From contig CM067081.1 in NCBI GenBank assembly GCA_034008185.1, forward strand, positions 27,402,806 through 27,466,805: DNA of 64,000 bases, written 5' to 3'. Source of the stretch: Gorsachius magnificus. Its lineage: Eukaryota; Chordata; Aves; Pelecaniformes; Ardeidae. The position numbers and the translations under genes are program-made. Shown here in pieces: positions 23,151-32,500 of the stretch (positions are counted from its first letter, which is position 1; each line of letters opens with the position of its first letter). The notes under the pieces were generated by a model, which searched no databases, was not told the origin of the DNA, and saw only the letters and a program-made list of their open reading frames with translations.

Positions 23151-23357
23151 GCGGGCGGGCGGGCAGCCGCGGCGGTGCGCAGCCTCCTGCGGGGGCAGGC
23201 GGCGAGCGGGGCCGGGCAGCGCGGAGCGGTGCGGGCTCTCCGGCAGCGCCGCCGGCCGGGCGGGCTGCGGGGCGGGGGGGGCTGCCCGAGGTGTAACCAG
23301 ATACTTGCGGTGGTTTGGGGATCCCCTCCTCTCCCCCAGGCTTTATTTTGTGATTTT

Positions 23358-23359
<2 letters not shown>

Positions 23360-23397
<38 letters not shown>
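23360..23397. repeat. 38-nt T homopolymer in the CCNA1 5' leader
   Basis: An unbroken T run begins at 23360 and ends at 23397, 25 nt before the CCNA1 start codon, inside otherwise GC-rich DNA. It is preceded by tttattttgtgattttta. If transcribed it would place a U38 tract in the leader. It may be the tail of a small retrotransposed fragment in antisense, or slippage-expanded sequence; its exact length is unreliable in any assembly. Confidence 0.9.
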
Positions 23398-23422
23398 CCT
23401 GAAAGGTACGGACGTTGGGGCG

Positions 23423-23548
23423 ATGCGCCGCACCGGTGAGAAGAGCCGGGCGGGGCGGCGGGAGCCTTGCCCCGCTGCCCCCCGCAGCGGCGGCCGGGCC
23501 GTGCTGGGGGTGCTGGCGGAGAACGGGCAGCAGCGGCCCGGCGGCCAG
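23423..23548 (+). CDS. CCNA1: CCNA1 coding exon 1 (residues 1-42)
   Basis: This exon holds the start codon and a basic, GC-rich N terminus followed by the conserved block [12 protein letters not shown], which matches the destruction-box region of A-type cyclins. The start has G at -3 but C at +4, a moderate Kozak context. The exon ends cleanly at a codon boundary before GTGAGC. An in-frame TGA at 23351-23353 with no ATG in between supports this start. Confidence 0.85.
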
Positions 23549-26500
23549 GTGAGCCCCGCCCGCGGCGGCAGCCACCACGCTTCCCGCGGAGCCGCCGCGC
23601 CTCCCCTCCGCTCCCCGCCGGAGCCGCCGGCCGGGCTCCCCCCTCGCCGGTCTGGGATGGGGGGCTGGCCGGCCTGCCGCAGGCGTGAGCGGGGCAGGCA
23701 CCTTCTCTCGAGGGTGCAGGTGGCGGCCCGGGGGTGGCGGGGTGAGCAGTTGAGTCGGGCCGCGGTTAATGAGCGTGAGTTTCCCGAGACCCCCTGCTAG
23801 TAACCGCTCAGTCCTAACCTACAGACGCTATCCCGTGGAAATGCTTTGAATAATCCCTCCTGGCAGGAAGGGAGGTTTGGTCAGACCTTTTTTGGGCGCT
23901 TGCCCTCTAGAAGTGTAGGGGGTGGCTTAGGAAAAGTCTGTTCACTGATGCTTACCCAAAAGTCCCGTTGCCGCGGGGCTGGCTGTGCTGCCTTCAGGAA
24001 GCTGAAGTTCACTGCAGGGTGTCTGTCTGCATTTCTGTTCCTTGGGCCCTCCTGGAGTCTGCCTGTGTGGCAGGGAAAACGTTATTGTGCTGACTTACAG
24101 GACCTAAAAGAGCAGCAAACTCTTCGCAGTCGTGACTGTGTAAAGCCCCTAACTCAGCTGGTGGCTCCCTGATGGTGGATGACGTGAAGAAATCTATCCT
24201 GGTGATGTGTTACAGTCCTAGGGGTTGGGATGCTTGAGCTCAAAAGTTCAAACTTGGGTTTGTAACGCAGCATAAAATGCCTTCTTGCAGGTGAAGTCCT
24301 TCATAAGTCTGTGATGGTGCCTGTGTACTGCCTTTTGGTACTTTAATTCACTGCACTTTGCCAGAACTGAATGTGGAGCAGACCTGGCACTTGCCAGCCC
24401 TGTCAGAACCGAGCGCACCCTCACCTCCATCTCCTTGGTGGTGGGCACAGGAGATGAGGCTAATCCTCTGGTTCTGGGCTTTGACTACACTTCACTCTTT
24501 CTGTGAGGAGTCTGTTGCAGCAAGCTTGCAACAAGCAGGTTGTTGGAAGCACCAGCTGTAGCTGGTGGCTTTTTCAGTGGACTTCTACATTATTGGTGTC
24601 TGTTAGGCAAGGAAGGTGACTCTTTTCTCAAGCAAGTGGTACTTACTGTTGTTTTCTTCCTGAGTTGCCCTCCTACAGCATTACTCTGTGCTCTGTCTTA
24701 GGGTGCTGCTGTCATCAGACGCTTCTCTGGCTCTGAAAACACCATCCCTTCATCTGGAAAAGATGAATTACCCAACTGCGTGGTCAATGCTGCATCCAAG
24801 CAAGGGTTTGCTATCTACATAGATGAACAAGAAGAGAAAGAAAACTACAGCTGCCAAGTGGCGGAAGAGCTGGAATCAAGCCTGTGTGAACTGGATACTA
24901 GTGCCATGACATCCAATATTCACCTACTGTTGGATCTGAGTACAGGTAACTCCTGTTACTACTAAGGTGGTATCTACAGTACAAGTACGTGTAGGGTGGC
25001 TATGAATCGTGATGGTGGTAAGCTAGTGAGTAGCTTATGTTGCAATAAATAGCACTTCAAGATAACTTGGGTTGTGTCTACATGAGGGACATGAGAAATA
25101 GCAGGAGAAGGTGAAGAGGCTAATTACAAAAATGTCTTGCTGGTTCCTCCTGCCTGTTAGGATCTCCTATGGTAGTGGATACATCCTTCCAGTCCCAGCC
25201 CGAGGATCACATGGAAGATGCCATAACTCTGACTGTGGGAGAGTATGCAGAAGACATTCATCAGTACCTCCGAGAGGCTGAAGTGAGTGGCTTGTAAAGG
25301 AGCTTTTAGATATTTGTGGCCTCTCTGATGGGCTGCGATACTGCAAAGATGTATGGCTGTCCCAGGATACCCAGGGGTGCCACTGAACTACAACGGAGAG
25401 GAAGCAAGCAGTAAAAAGCTGTCTCTGAAGGCAGCATCTAGACAGTGATGAGATCTTTCAGGTTTACTCTGTGTCCCTGAAATTACCTACCGTTGGAGCA
25501 TCTCTTGACTCTTTGGGATGAAGAATTCTTGCAGATGGGAGCTGAATGCTGCGAAAACACTAAAGCAGTTGGATGTGATCTAACTAACCCTTGCTAGAGT
25601 AGTAATTTTTCTTACCTCTCTGTATCCAGTGCAGTCTCCAATAGGAAGAGGGGGGAAAAAATGTGATTCTTCCATTTTCGGGTCCCTCTGAATGGCTCAT
25701 ATGTGCTTGATAGCAAAGGCTGTCCATAGCACAGGAGGCCTTTTACTATTCTGCTACTAACACAGTAGCTCCTCTCTCTTCAGTATAGAAATACTACTTT
25801 TTAGAGATGCTGCTAATTAATCCTACTACCACTATAATTATAGTTAGTAGTAATGAGCTATTAATAGTGGAACAACTCGTGCTCCTTTTGGTGTAAGTAT
25901 AAAGAATGTTAATCACCTTGGCCATTGATGGCTCTCTTCAGGGTCAGCCTCCTGATTCTTCAACTCTCTCTCCAAGCAGGTAAGATTCAGGCCCAAGCCC
26001 TATTACATGAGGAAGCAACCCGATATTACAACTGGAATGCGTGCCATCTTGGTAGACTGGCTGGTGGAAGTAGGGGAAGAATATAGACTTCGGACAGAGA
26101 CTTTGCACTTGGCGGTGAACTTCCTGGACAGGTTTCTTTCCTGCATGTCTGTTCTCAGAGGGAAGCTGCAGCTTGTAGGAACAGCAGCAATTCTTCTGGC
26201 TGCGTAAGTGTTCATCTCCTGAAATCTCAGCAAGCTATTTTTTGGACTGAGTCCTTCAGATTAATTTGAAGTATTGAAGCTTGCAGTGGTAGGTAGCTTC
26301 TCATGATATCTCAAGATTAGCGACTTCACCTACTTTGGCACTAGCAAAATTAAACATTTAGCGTTTGTGATGTGAGGAACTATAGTGGGAAAACCTTGTA
26401 ACCATAATGGCAGGAGCAAACCCACTACTGCGTTAGGCTGCTAGCCTATAAGGCTGTAGGAGATTCACAGCTGCAATCGGCAATTAGCCTTGAACTACTT

Positions 26501-29288
26501 TAAGTAGACAGGGTACCCAGTGTAACCTAGGAATGCAGGGGACTTTGTCTGGAGTGCGTTGTGTTACTGAAACTTTTGCTCTGGGAGCTTGCTGTTAGTC
26601 AAGAGCTAATGATGCGTGTTTCTATCTAGACTGATGACTTGGAGTTCCTCTAAACATCTTTGCCCAAATTCGAAATGAAATTGTTACCTAGCCTGGAGAA
26701 AAAGACTAAAATAAGAGCTCTGCATGAACCTTAGTAATGTCATGTGCTCATCCTGATGTAGGTCCAGCAGAAAGCTTTCTTTTAGTATAAGTTTCAAGCT
26801 GACAAATGTGGCTTCTGTATTCCTTTTTTAGGAAATATGAAGAGATCTACCCACCAGAAGTGGATGAATTCGTGTATATAACAGATGATACCTACACGAA
26901 GAGGCAGCTGCTAAGAATGGAACACCTGCTTCTCAAAGTGTTGGCTTTTGACCTAACAGCCCCAACCATCAACCAGTTCCTCCTTCAGTATATTCAGAGG
27001 CACGGAGTTTGTATGAGGACAGAGAACTTTGCAAGGGTATGAATTATCTTCCCTCTAGCCCTGAGGGGGGCAGAAGTGATCCTAAAAGCAGGACCACTTG
27101 TATTTCACCAAGTTATCTGAGCAGATGGGTTCTGCTACTATACTATGCTCTATCAGGAGATACTCTTTTTCTCATGCCAAGTCTTATCTGGGACTGCAGC
27201 AGACCTAAAACTGGATGTTTTGTAGTCTACTACCTTCTATAGGCAGCTTGTATGCTGAGACTTCTGGATAAATGTCTCATGGAAACCCTGAGTTTGGTCT
27301 GTCTGATCAGGGATAATGCACTGACTAGGCAGCTGGGTGGTAGGAATCTGGTTGTTTTTTCAACAGTGCCTTCACAGCAAGTCTGCCCTGTTTTGTGGTG
27401 GTACTACATATTGCTACACAATGACACAGCATGTGCCTGCGTAACCGCATAGGCAACCCTGCTTAGAAACAGGTTAACCCAAGCTTATAGCAAAACATCT
27501 GACCTGCTGCTTACCTGCAAAGGGTATAGGATTGTATAGTGACTCTACTCCAACAGATCCCAAATGCTGTTTCTTAGAGCTGTCCATTTATCCCTCATCT
27601 CCAAGTGAGGTCCACCTATGTGAACAAGAGCCTCTGAGGACGGGAAGAGTGAGTCTTTCCTATTTTTGCAAAACATTAATTTTCTAAGTTTTTATTAGTA
27701 AAATTACATCAGAGTTGATGATGGGACCAGAACTTCAGGTTAGAGTAGATTGTTTAGGCTTTGACAAAGTGTGGTCTTTCTGTCCTCACTGAAACGTGAT
27801 AAAGATTCTTCTGTAAGACCAACAGGACTAGAATGCTATTTCTACTATTTCTGCCCCCCACCCCTGCCATGTAACTCCTGTGTTTTACAGGAAACTGAGA
27901 CAGACCATTGACAGTTTTCAGTGCTTGCTGTATTGGACTGATTGTACCAGCTAGGATCATTCTGTTTGAAAACCTTGTGGTTTTTTGTTCAGTACCTTGC
28001 AGAGCTGAGTCTCCTTGAAGCTGATCCTTTTCTGAAGTACCTTCCTTCACAAACAGCTGCAGCAGCCTACTGTCTAGCAAACTATACGGTGAACAGCTCT
28101 TTCTGGGTAAGAGCAACAGCTGCATGTTAATGAGTAGCTCAATCATTTCATGTTATCGTTAGAACTATGCTAGGAAGCAGAAGGAGTAGCCTCAATGTGT
28201 GGTGTTATAAAGGCTGAAATCCTAGGATGAGTAGCTGTTCTTGAGCTATTGGGACTACCAGATAAGTGAATGTTAAATCCACCTGAAATATCCTGCCTCT
28301 TCTCTGAAATGGGAGGGACTTTTCTGTCTTGCTCACTTACATCCAGTTTGTACCTAAGGCTTTGTCAGTCTTCAATCTCCAAAACTCTTCCCCCAAATAC
28401 AGTTGAGGGCCTTTCTGGGAGGTGGGAAGGGCTGAATGTGTCTACTTTGGTGGAGTGATTACACTGAGTGGCTGCTTTAATGTAAGCCCTTATAGGCCTC
28501 TCAGCTGTGTGTTGGAAGAATAGCTTTAGCAGAGAGCAGGATCCAGAAGACATGTAATGGATGCTACACAGAGTAGAAGGAGCTTCTTGTCGGATCTCCT
28601 GACACCAAGGAAGGCATAGAGTGAAACTGATGGCAGGATACATTTGAATCCTTTTCAAGCCTAAAGAATCTGGAGGAGCACTGATGTAGTGAAAATGGCT
28701 TCTGCAGAAAAGGTTATCTTCCAGATGAATGTTGCCTACAATAGAGTGACACTGTTTTTTCTTCCCTGACCAGCCAGAAACACTTGCTGCATTCACTGGG
28801 TATTCATTAAGTGAGATAGTGCCTTGCCTGACAGATCTGCATAAAGCATGCCTTGATGCTCCCCATTGCCAGCTGCGAGCAATTAAGGAGAAGTATAAGC
28901 ACTCTAAGTAAGTAAGCAGGAAGCCAGTGTTCTGTAACTTGGGGGCTATAAGCATAGGATGACTCTGGTTTGGCAGCTTGGGCTACAGCTACTGTAGCTG
29001 ACAAAATTCTCATAGTGGTCAGCTTCTAGTCCTGAAAGGGAGGCCTCTGTCAGCCTCTTGAGGGGAAAACTCTTCTGACCAGAAAAGTAGTTCATCCATA
29101 GGTATACAGGTGTACTAGATAACAATTCTCCTGCAATGTTGCAGGATGATTCTTTTCTCCAGTGTATTGAACAACAAGATGATATCTTTAAATTTGTCAG
29201 CAAAACTAACATCTAGTGACTGCATTTCTATTCCAGGTACCTGCAGGTGTCTCTTCTGGAGCCCCCAGCAGTTCTTCCTCTGCAATAG
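23423..29288 (+). CDS. CCNA1: Cyclin A1, spliced gene of eight coding exons
   Basis: Cyclin A1 binds CDK2 and CDK1 and drives S phase and meiotic entry; in vertebrates it is most active in male germ cells. Coding exons are 23423-23548, 24702-24945, 25161-25282, 25980-26203, 26832-27036, 27993-28106, 28774-28907 and 29237-29288. All introns are GT-AG and the joined frame stays open for 406 codons. Residues 25-34 form an RxxL destruction-box match ([10 protein letters not shown]). The first cyclin box lies in exons 4-5, with the hydrophobic patch MRAILVDW at 184-191 and KYEE at 240-243; exons 6-8 encode the second cyclin fold. Phrases such as [24 protein letters not shown] and [12 protein letters not shown] fit A1 better than A2. 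The start is the first ATG after an in-frame TGA at 23351. The protein is a little shorter at the N terminus than the mammalian forms I remember (about 421-465 residues). Alternative upstream first exons cannot be excluded. Confidence 0.96.
24702..24945 (+). CDS. CCNA1: CCNA1 coding exon 2 (residues 43-124, last codon split)
   Basis: The acceptor is ctgtcttag and the donor is tacag|gtaac. The exon encodes the variable N-terminal region between the destruction box and the cyclin fold. The blocks [16 protein letters not shown] and HLLLDLST align with mammalian cyclin A1. It contains a Lys-Glu-Asn triplet at residues 88-90 (24837-24845) that could act as a KEN degron. Confidence 0.93.
25161..25282 (+). 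CDS. CCNA1: CCNA1 coding exon 3 (residues 124-164)
   Basis: The exon completes a split Gly codon and reads SPMVVDTS, then [16 protein letters not shown]. This last part is the helix just before the first cyclin box, where A-type cyclins carry EYAEEIYQYLREAE. It ends at a codon boundary before gtgagt. Confidence 0.95.
25980..26203 (+). CDS. CCNA1: CCNA1 coding exon 4 (residues 165-239, start of cyclin box)
   Basis: The exon begins at [17 protein letters not shown] and carries the cyclin-box core, including the [16 protein letters not shown] helix with the RxL-docking hydrophobic patch and [16 protein letters not shown]. The acceptor AG at 25978-25979 is followed directly by gtaaga. The last codon is split after gc. 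Homology to RHRPKAHYM in the mammalian protein fixes the acceptor. Confidence 0.97.
26832..27036 (+). CDS. CCNA1: CCNA1 coding exon 5 (residues 239-307)
   Basis: The split codon gc|g gives Ala at 239, then [19 protein letters not shown] and the helix [14 protein letters not shown], which ends the first cyclin fold. The Lys and Glu of KYEE are CDK-contacting residues in the family. The exon ends after ENFAR at a codon boundary before gtatga. Confidence 0.97.
27993..28106 (+). CDS. CCNA1: CCNA1 coding exon 6 (residues 308-345)
   Basis: The exon is exactly 38 codons and phase 0 on both sides. It reads [19 protein letters not shown] and then [10 protein letters not shown], which starts the second cyclin fold. 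The acceptor follows a T-rich tract (ttttttgttcag) and the donor is ttctgg|gtaaga. Confidence 0.97.
28774..28907 (+). CDS. CCNA1: CCNA1 coding exon 7 (residues 346-391, last codon split)
   Basis: The exon begins [19 protein letters not shown] and ends [10 protein letters not shown], the last long helices of the C-terminal cyclin fold. The acceptor is cttccctgaccag and the donor is tctaa|gtaagt. The split Lys codon is completed in exon 8. Confidence 0.96.
29237..29288 (+). CDS. CCNA1: CCNA1 coding exon 8, C terminus and stop
   Basis: After the acceptor ttctattccag the exon completes Lys and reads [16 protein letters not shown], then TAG at 29286-29288. This is the typical cyclin A1 tail (SLMEPPAVLLLQ in mammals as I recall it). 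The length and ending match the family. Confidence 0.96.
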
Positions 29289-29515
29289 AGACTGTGGACC
29301 CTGGATTTGAAGATTACTTTGTCCCAATCAGCAAAGCTGGTCTAACATTTCATAGAGCACTGCGGGTCATGTGTCTGTAACCATAGTGATCAAAATGGTT
29401 TTTAGCTAGTACTTTTTAATTAGATGCCTTTTTTAAAAAGGATATTAGACTATAGTTCTTAATATAACTGACAGCACTTTTAATAAATGTCTTATTACAC
29501 TGTTCCTCTGTGAAT
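29289..29515 (+). other. CCNA1: CCNA1 3' untranslated region
   Basis: This is the sequence from the stop codon to just past the polyadenylation signal. It becomes AT-rich towards the end, and a T/G-rich stretch downstream of the signal fits a cleavage region. The end point is inferred from the signal; a longer UTR using later sites is possible. Confidence 0.7.
29482..29487 (+). terminator. CCNA1 polyadenylation signal AATAAA
   Basis: A canonical AATAAA lies about 195 nt past the CCNA1 stop, followed within 15-40 nt by gu-rich sequence (tgttcctctgtg). It is the first canonical signal after the stop codon. Confidence 0.8.
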
Positions 29516-32500
29516 CTTCTGACTGCAGTTAATATCTGCAGTAACAGTGAGTATAAGGGGTTGTGTGGCTTTTTTTTTTTTTAGAAAATCATTGTGAGCA
29601 GGGTTTTTAAGCTGGCTGGAGTGGATCAAGTGTGGCTTGAATCAATGCAACCTGACATTCATAGACGCGGGTGATTTGCTGCAGTATTTTAGCCACTTTT
29701 TCCTCTTATGTGAGACAAGATCACGTGGTCACAAACAGAACCTATTTTCTGCAACTTGTTTACCATATCACAGTGAAAACATCCAGATGTGAGTGGTCTA
29801 TGAACTGTGAACTTGTGTGGAGAAGACCATCAGTGCTGAGGTTAAAGTCAAACTTCCCTTTATGGAAGTGAATAAGGGGAATTCCTCTGCAGGGAACTAG
29901 AGGAAGAGGAGGCTGTGGCTGGCAGACCCTTAGGAACACTTCGAACGCTGGTGGATAGACTGCAGTGGAGAACAATGCTAAAAGCTATGAGGTACTGGAA
30001 CAGTGGAGTTGAGCTAGATGGCTGCTGTCATACTTGTGGTATTGAGTAGTCTTATGGCATAGCTGTCTGAGATGGCTTCTTCCGTTAGAGCACTGCTGAA
30101 CATGTGTGCTCTGCAGTCTCTAGAGAAACCTCACTCTCAGCAGGAAGAAGGGGGGTAATGGGACAGGACTAACTGTCATAACCTCAGTTATTACACTGTC
30201 TTGTGCCCCCCAGTTGGTCATTAGGTAGTGTTTTACAAAAAACAAAACCCAAAGCACTAGCTTGAGTATTCTTAAACACAAGCCTTGTCCAAAGTAGTTA
30301 AAAAAAATAAAAATGAGCTGGTCAACATGTAGAGAACTATATCCAGCTCATCTAAATGGGAAGGTTAGTCTGAGGCATTCTCTTACTGCAAGATTTTTAA
30401 AACCTTTGGTTCTTACTGCTTCCTAGGAGAGTAATCTGTACAGGGCATTATGTGTTTCCAAGCAAGAATATGCTTAACACTTGACATTAACATGCAATTC
30501 AGCAGACATACTAAGTACCAGCTAACAAGCCTCTTAATTTAATTTTAAAACCTGATTATATCAGTGTGTGTGTCACAAGGCTCTTCTGAGCTTCGGGGGT
30601 TTCACTTGTTTTGATATGTAAGACCACCTCCCCCTGCATCCTCCCTGTCCAGGCTCGTGAATCCTCCTAGTAATGCAAACTCTCCAAATTTCCTCCAAAA
30701 TGGAGTTAGTGGTAATGACTGATCCACTTCTCAAAGTAAATATCCCTTAAGGGAGGGGAGCATTCAGTTTCAGTTTAGCCTATGGAGTTCTTGGGCTCTT
30801 GCTTCAAACACTTTCTAGTCAAGTAAATGAATCTGTCTTGGTATTTACTGATAATGATGGATGTGAACAGCTATCCCATGCTTCTGTCTGTGGCATCCAC
30901 TTTATGGTGGGGGCCTAGATCCACGAGTTGTCTCCATGCAATGAATTTCATGGCTTGTGGATGAATGTCTTAAAGGTGGGCTATGAACTTCGCTTATGCC
31001 TGCAGCCAACTCCTTTAAAGTAGGTGGCTCAGTGCAAAGGTCAGAACCAGAGGTGCCTGGTTACAATGGGGAGTTGTGAATTTCTTGGTTGCTTGTTTCA
31101 CAAGGAAATAGTGAGTGTACTGAGCCAAGAGTCTTGCTAAGTCTACCGGGCTTATGAGTACCAGCTTGTTTATGGTGTTTCAGGCTGTAAATAAGGTGTC
31201 TTGAAACCCCGTGTTAATAAGCCTTACTCTGCTTGTACATAATAGTGCTTACTGAACTGCAATTACTGTAGTGTTGTGTATTTTGGAAGCAGTAATGGGT
31301 GTCTGAAGTGCAGAGCTGTTTTCCTACTGGTATAGTAGTTTGAGGGTATTTGTACAGTCATGTCACAATAGTATTGGGGAAGAGATGGGTTTTAATCTTA
31401 TGAACAGTCCATGACCACAGTCATGTCTTGTGTTCCTGGGCCAACAGATTTGGTGCATCTAACACAGTAGAAGGCGTCCAGGCCTGAATTTACTAAATGT
31501 TTTACCATGTGGTGTCTACCTAGAAGCCAACCTTTTGTTCTGTTTTACTTTTTTAGAGTTTACTTAGCTGCAAGACAGATACAATAGTTGTCTTTAACTT
31601 AGTTAAAGTTTTAATTATCTGGTATACAAACTTGCCTGAGTTTTTAAACTATAATATCTGAAGGTGACTGTGCTTTGTCTGCTTTCTTGTTTGTTGTCAT
31701 TATTTTGCAACTGAGCACCAGCTACCAAGCTTCAATATTCCTTTAGTCCAAAGGCTAAAAAAGGAAAATGAAAAAAGTAGTTAAGGTGAAGAATCATAAT
31801 GCTGCAGTGTGAATGCTAATAAGTTTGTGCAGGATGGGTTAAATCTTAATTTGTGAGACAGAAGAAACAGATCTTGAAGTGGTGTCATCTGAGATCTGTG
31901 GGTAATAATGGCGTTTTGAATGTTCCTGCTCTATTCTCACTTCCTTTTGTTGTGCTTGTCTTACAGCAAGGAAAAGTCTTTGTTGCTCTTGTATGAATGA
32001 GCATTGACTCTTCCAAGGTGAAAACTGGGTGCTATTGCCTCTCTCATTTTATGTGAGTCATCACACTTAACTCTGGCCTGCCCCTCATGTGGGGTCTCCT
32101 CTGCAGCAGATACTTGAGTTCAAGGCATAAGAGATGCTTGATTTGGGCATATTGTGGTAATGAAGGTGAAATAACGCTGTTTTAATAAGAAGCAGTACTT
32201 AAATGCAGATGCAAACCCACTTAAGAGTCCTTAAAAGATGTACTGAAAATAATCAAGTATACAGGAATACAGGCTTATACGGAGGGAGATGAAAGCAAAC
32301 CGAAAGGAAGCTTTAAGTTATCACTGATGTAGTGCCTATGCTATACAGCAAAACCAAGACCTGTAAAGCTCACAGCCTTGTGTTGTGTTTGAAACAAACA
32401 GAACCAGAGTTCTTGAAGACAGCCATATCCTGGAAAAGAAATAAAGGGGAATCAACATTAAAGACTAACAGCAGAGGCAGTCTCAATTCTTGATCATCCC

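Larger units (their letters stand above)
22880..23800 (+). promoter_or_regulatory. CCNA1: CpG island spanning CCNA1 promoter, exon 1 and start of intron 1
   Basis: The DNA switches sharply from AT-balanced to very GC- and CpG-rich sequence with many GC boxes (ggggcgg, ccgccc). This is typical of a vertebrate CpG-island promoter. In mammals CCNA1 expression outside the germline is restrained by CpG methylation of a GC-rich promoter, so similar control here is an inference. The long open frames across the island on both strands are artefacts of stop-poor GC-rich DNA. Confidence 0.85.

Noticed and set aside
22834..23701. Long open frames on both strands of the CpG island (up to 199 codons)
   Set aside because: They are low-complexity Pro/Arg/Ala/Gly or poly-Lys/Phe translations of GC-rich DNA and of the T38 run, with no family features; they are composition artefacts.
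28365..28955. 196-codon minus-strand frame across CCNA1 exon 7
   Set aside because: It overlaps a conserved coding exon and introns on the other strand and shows no protein features.
23423..29288. The gene could be cyclin A2 rather than A1
   Set aside because: Diagnostic phrases ([45 protein letters not shown]) match cyclin A1; A2 has YIDRFLSSMSV and [13 protein letters not shown].
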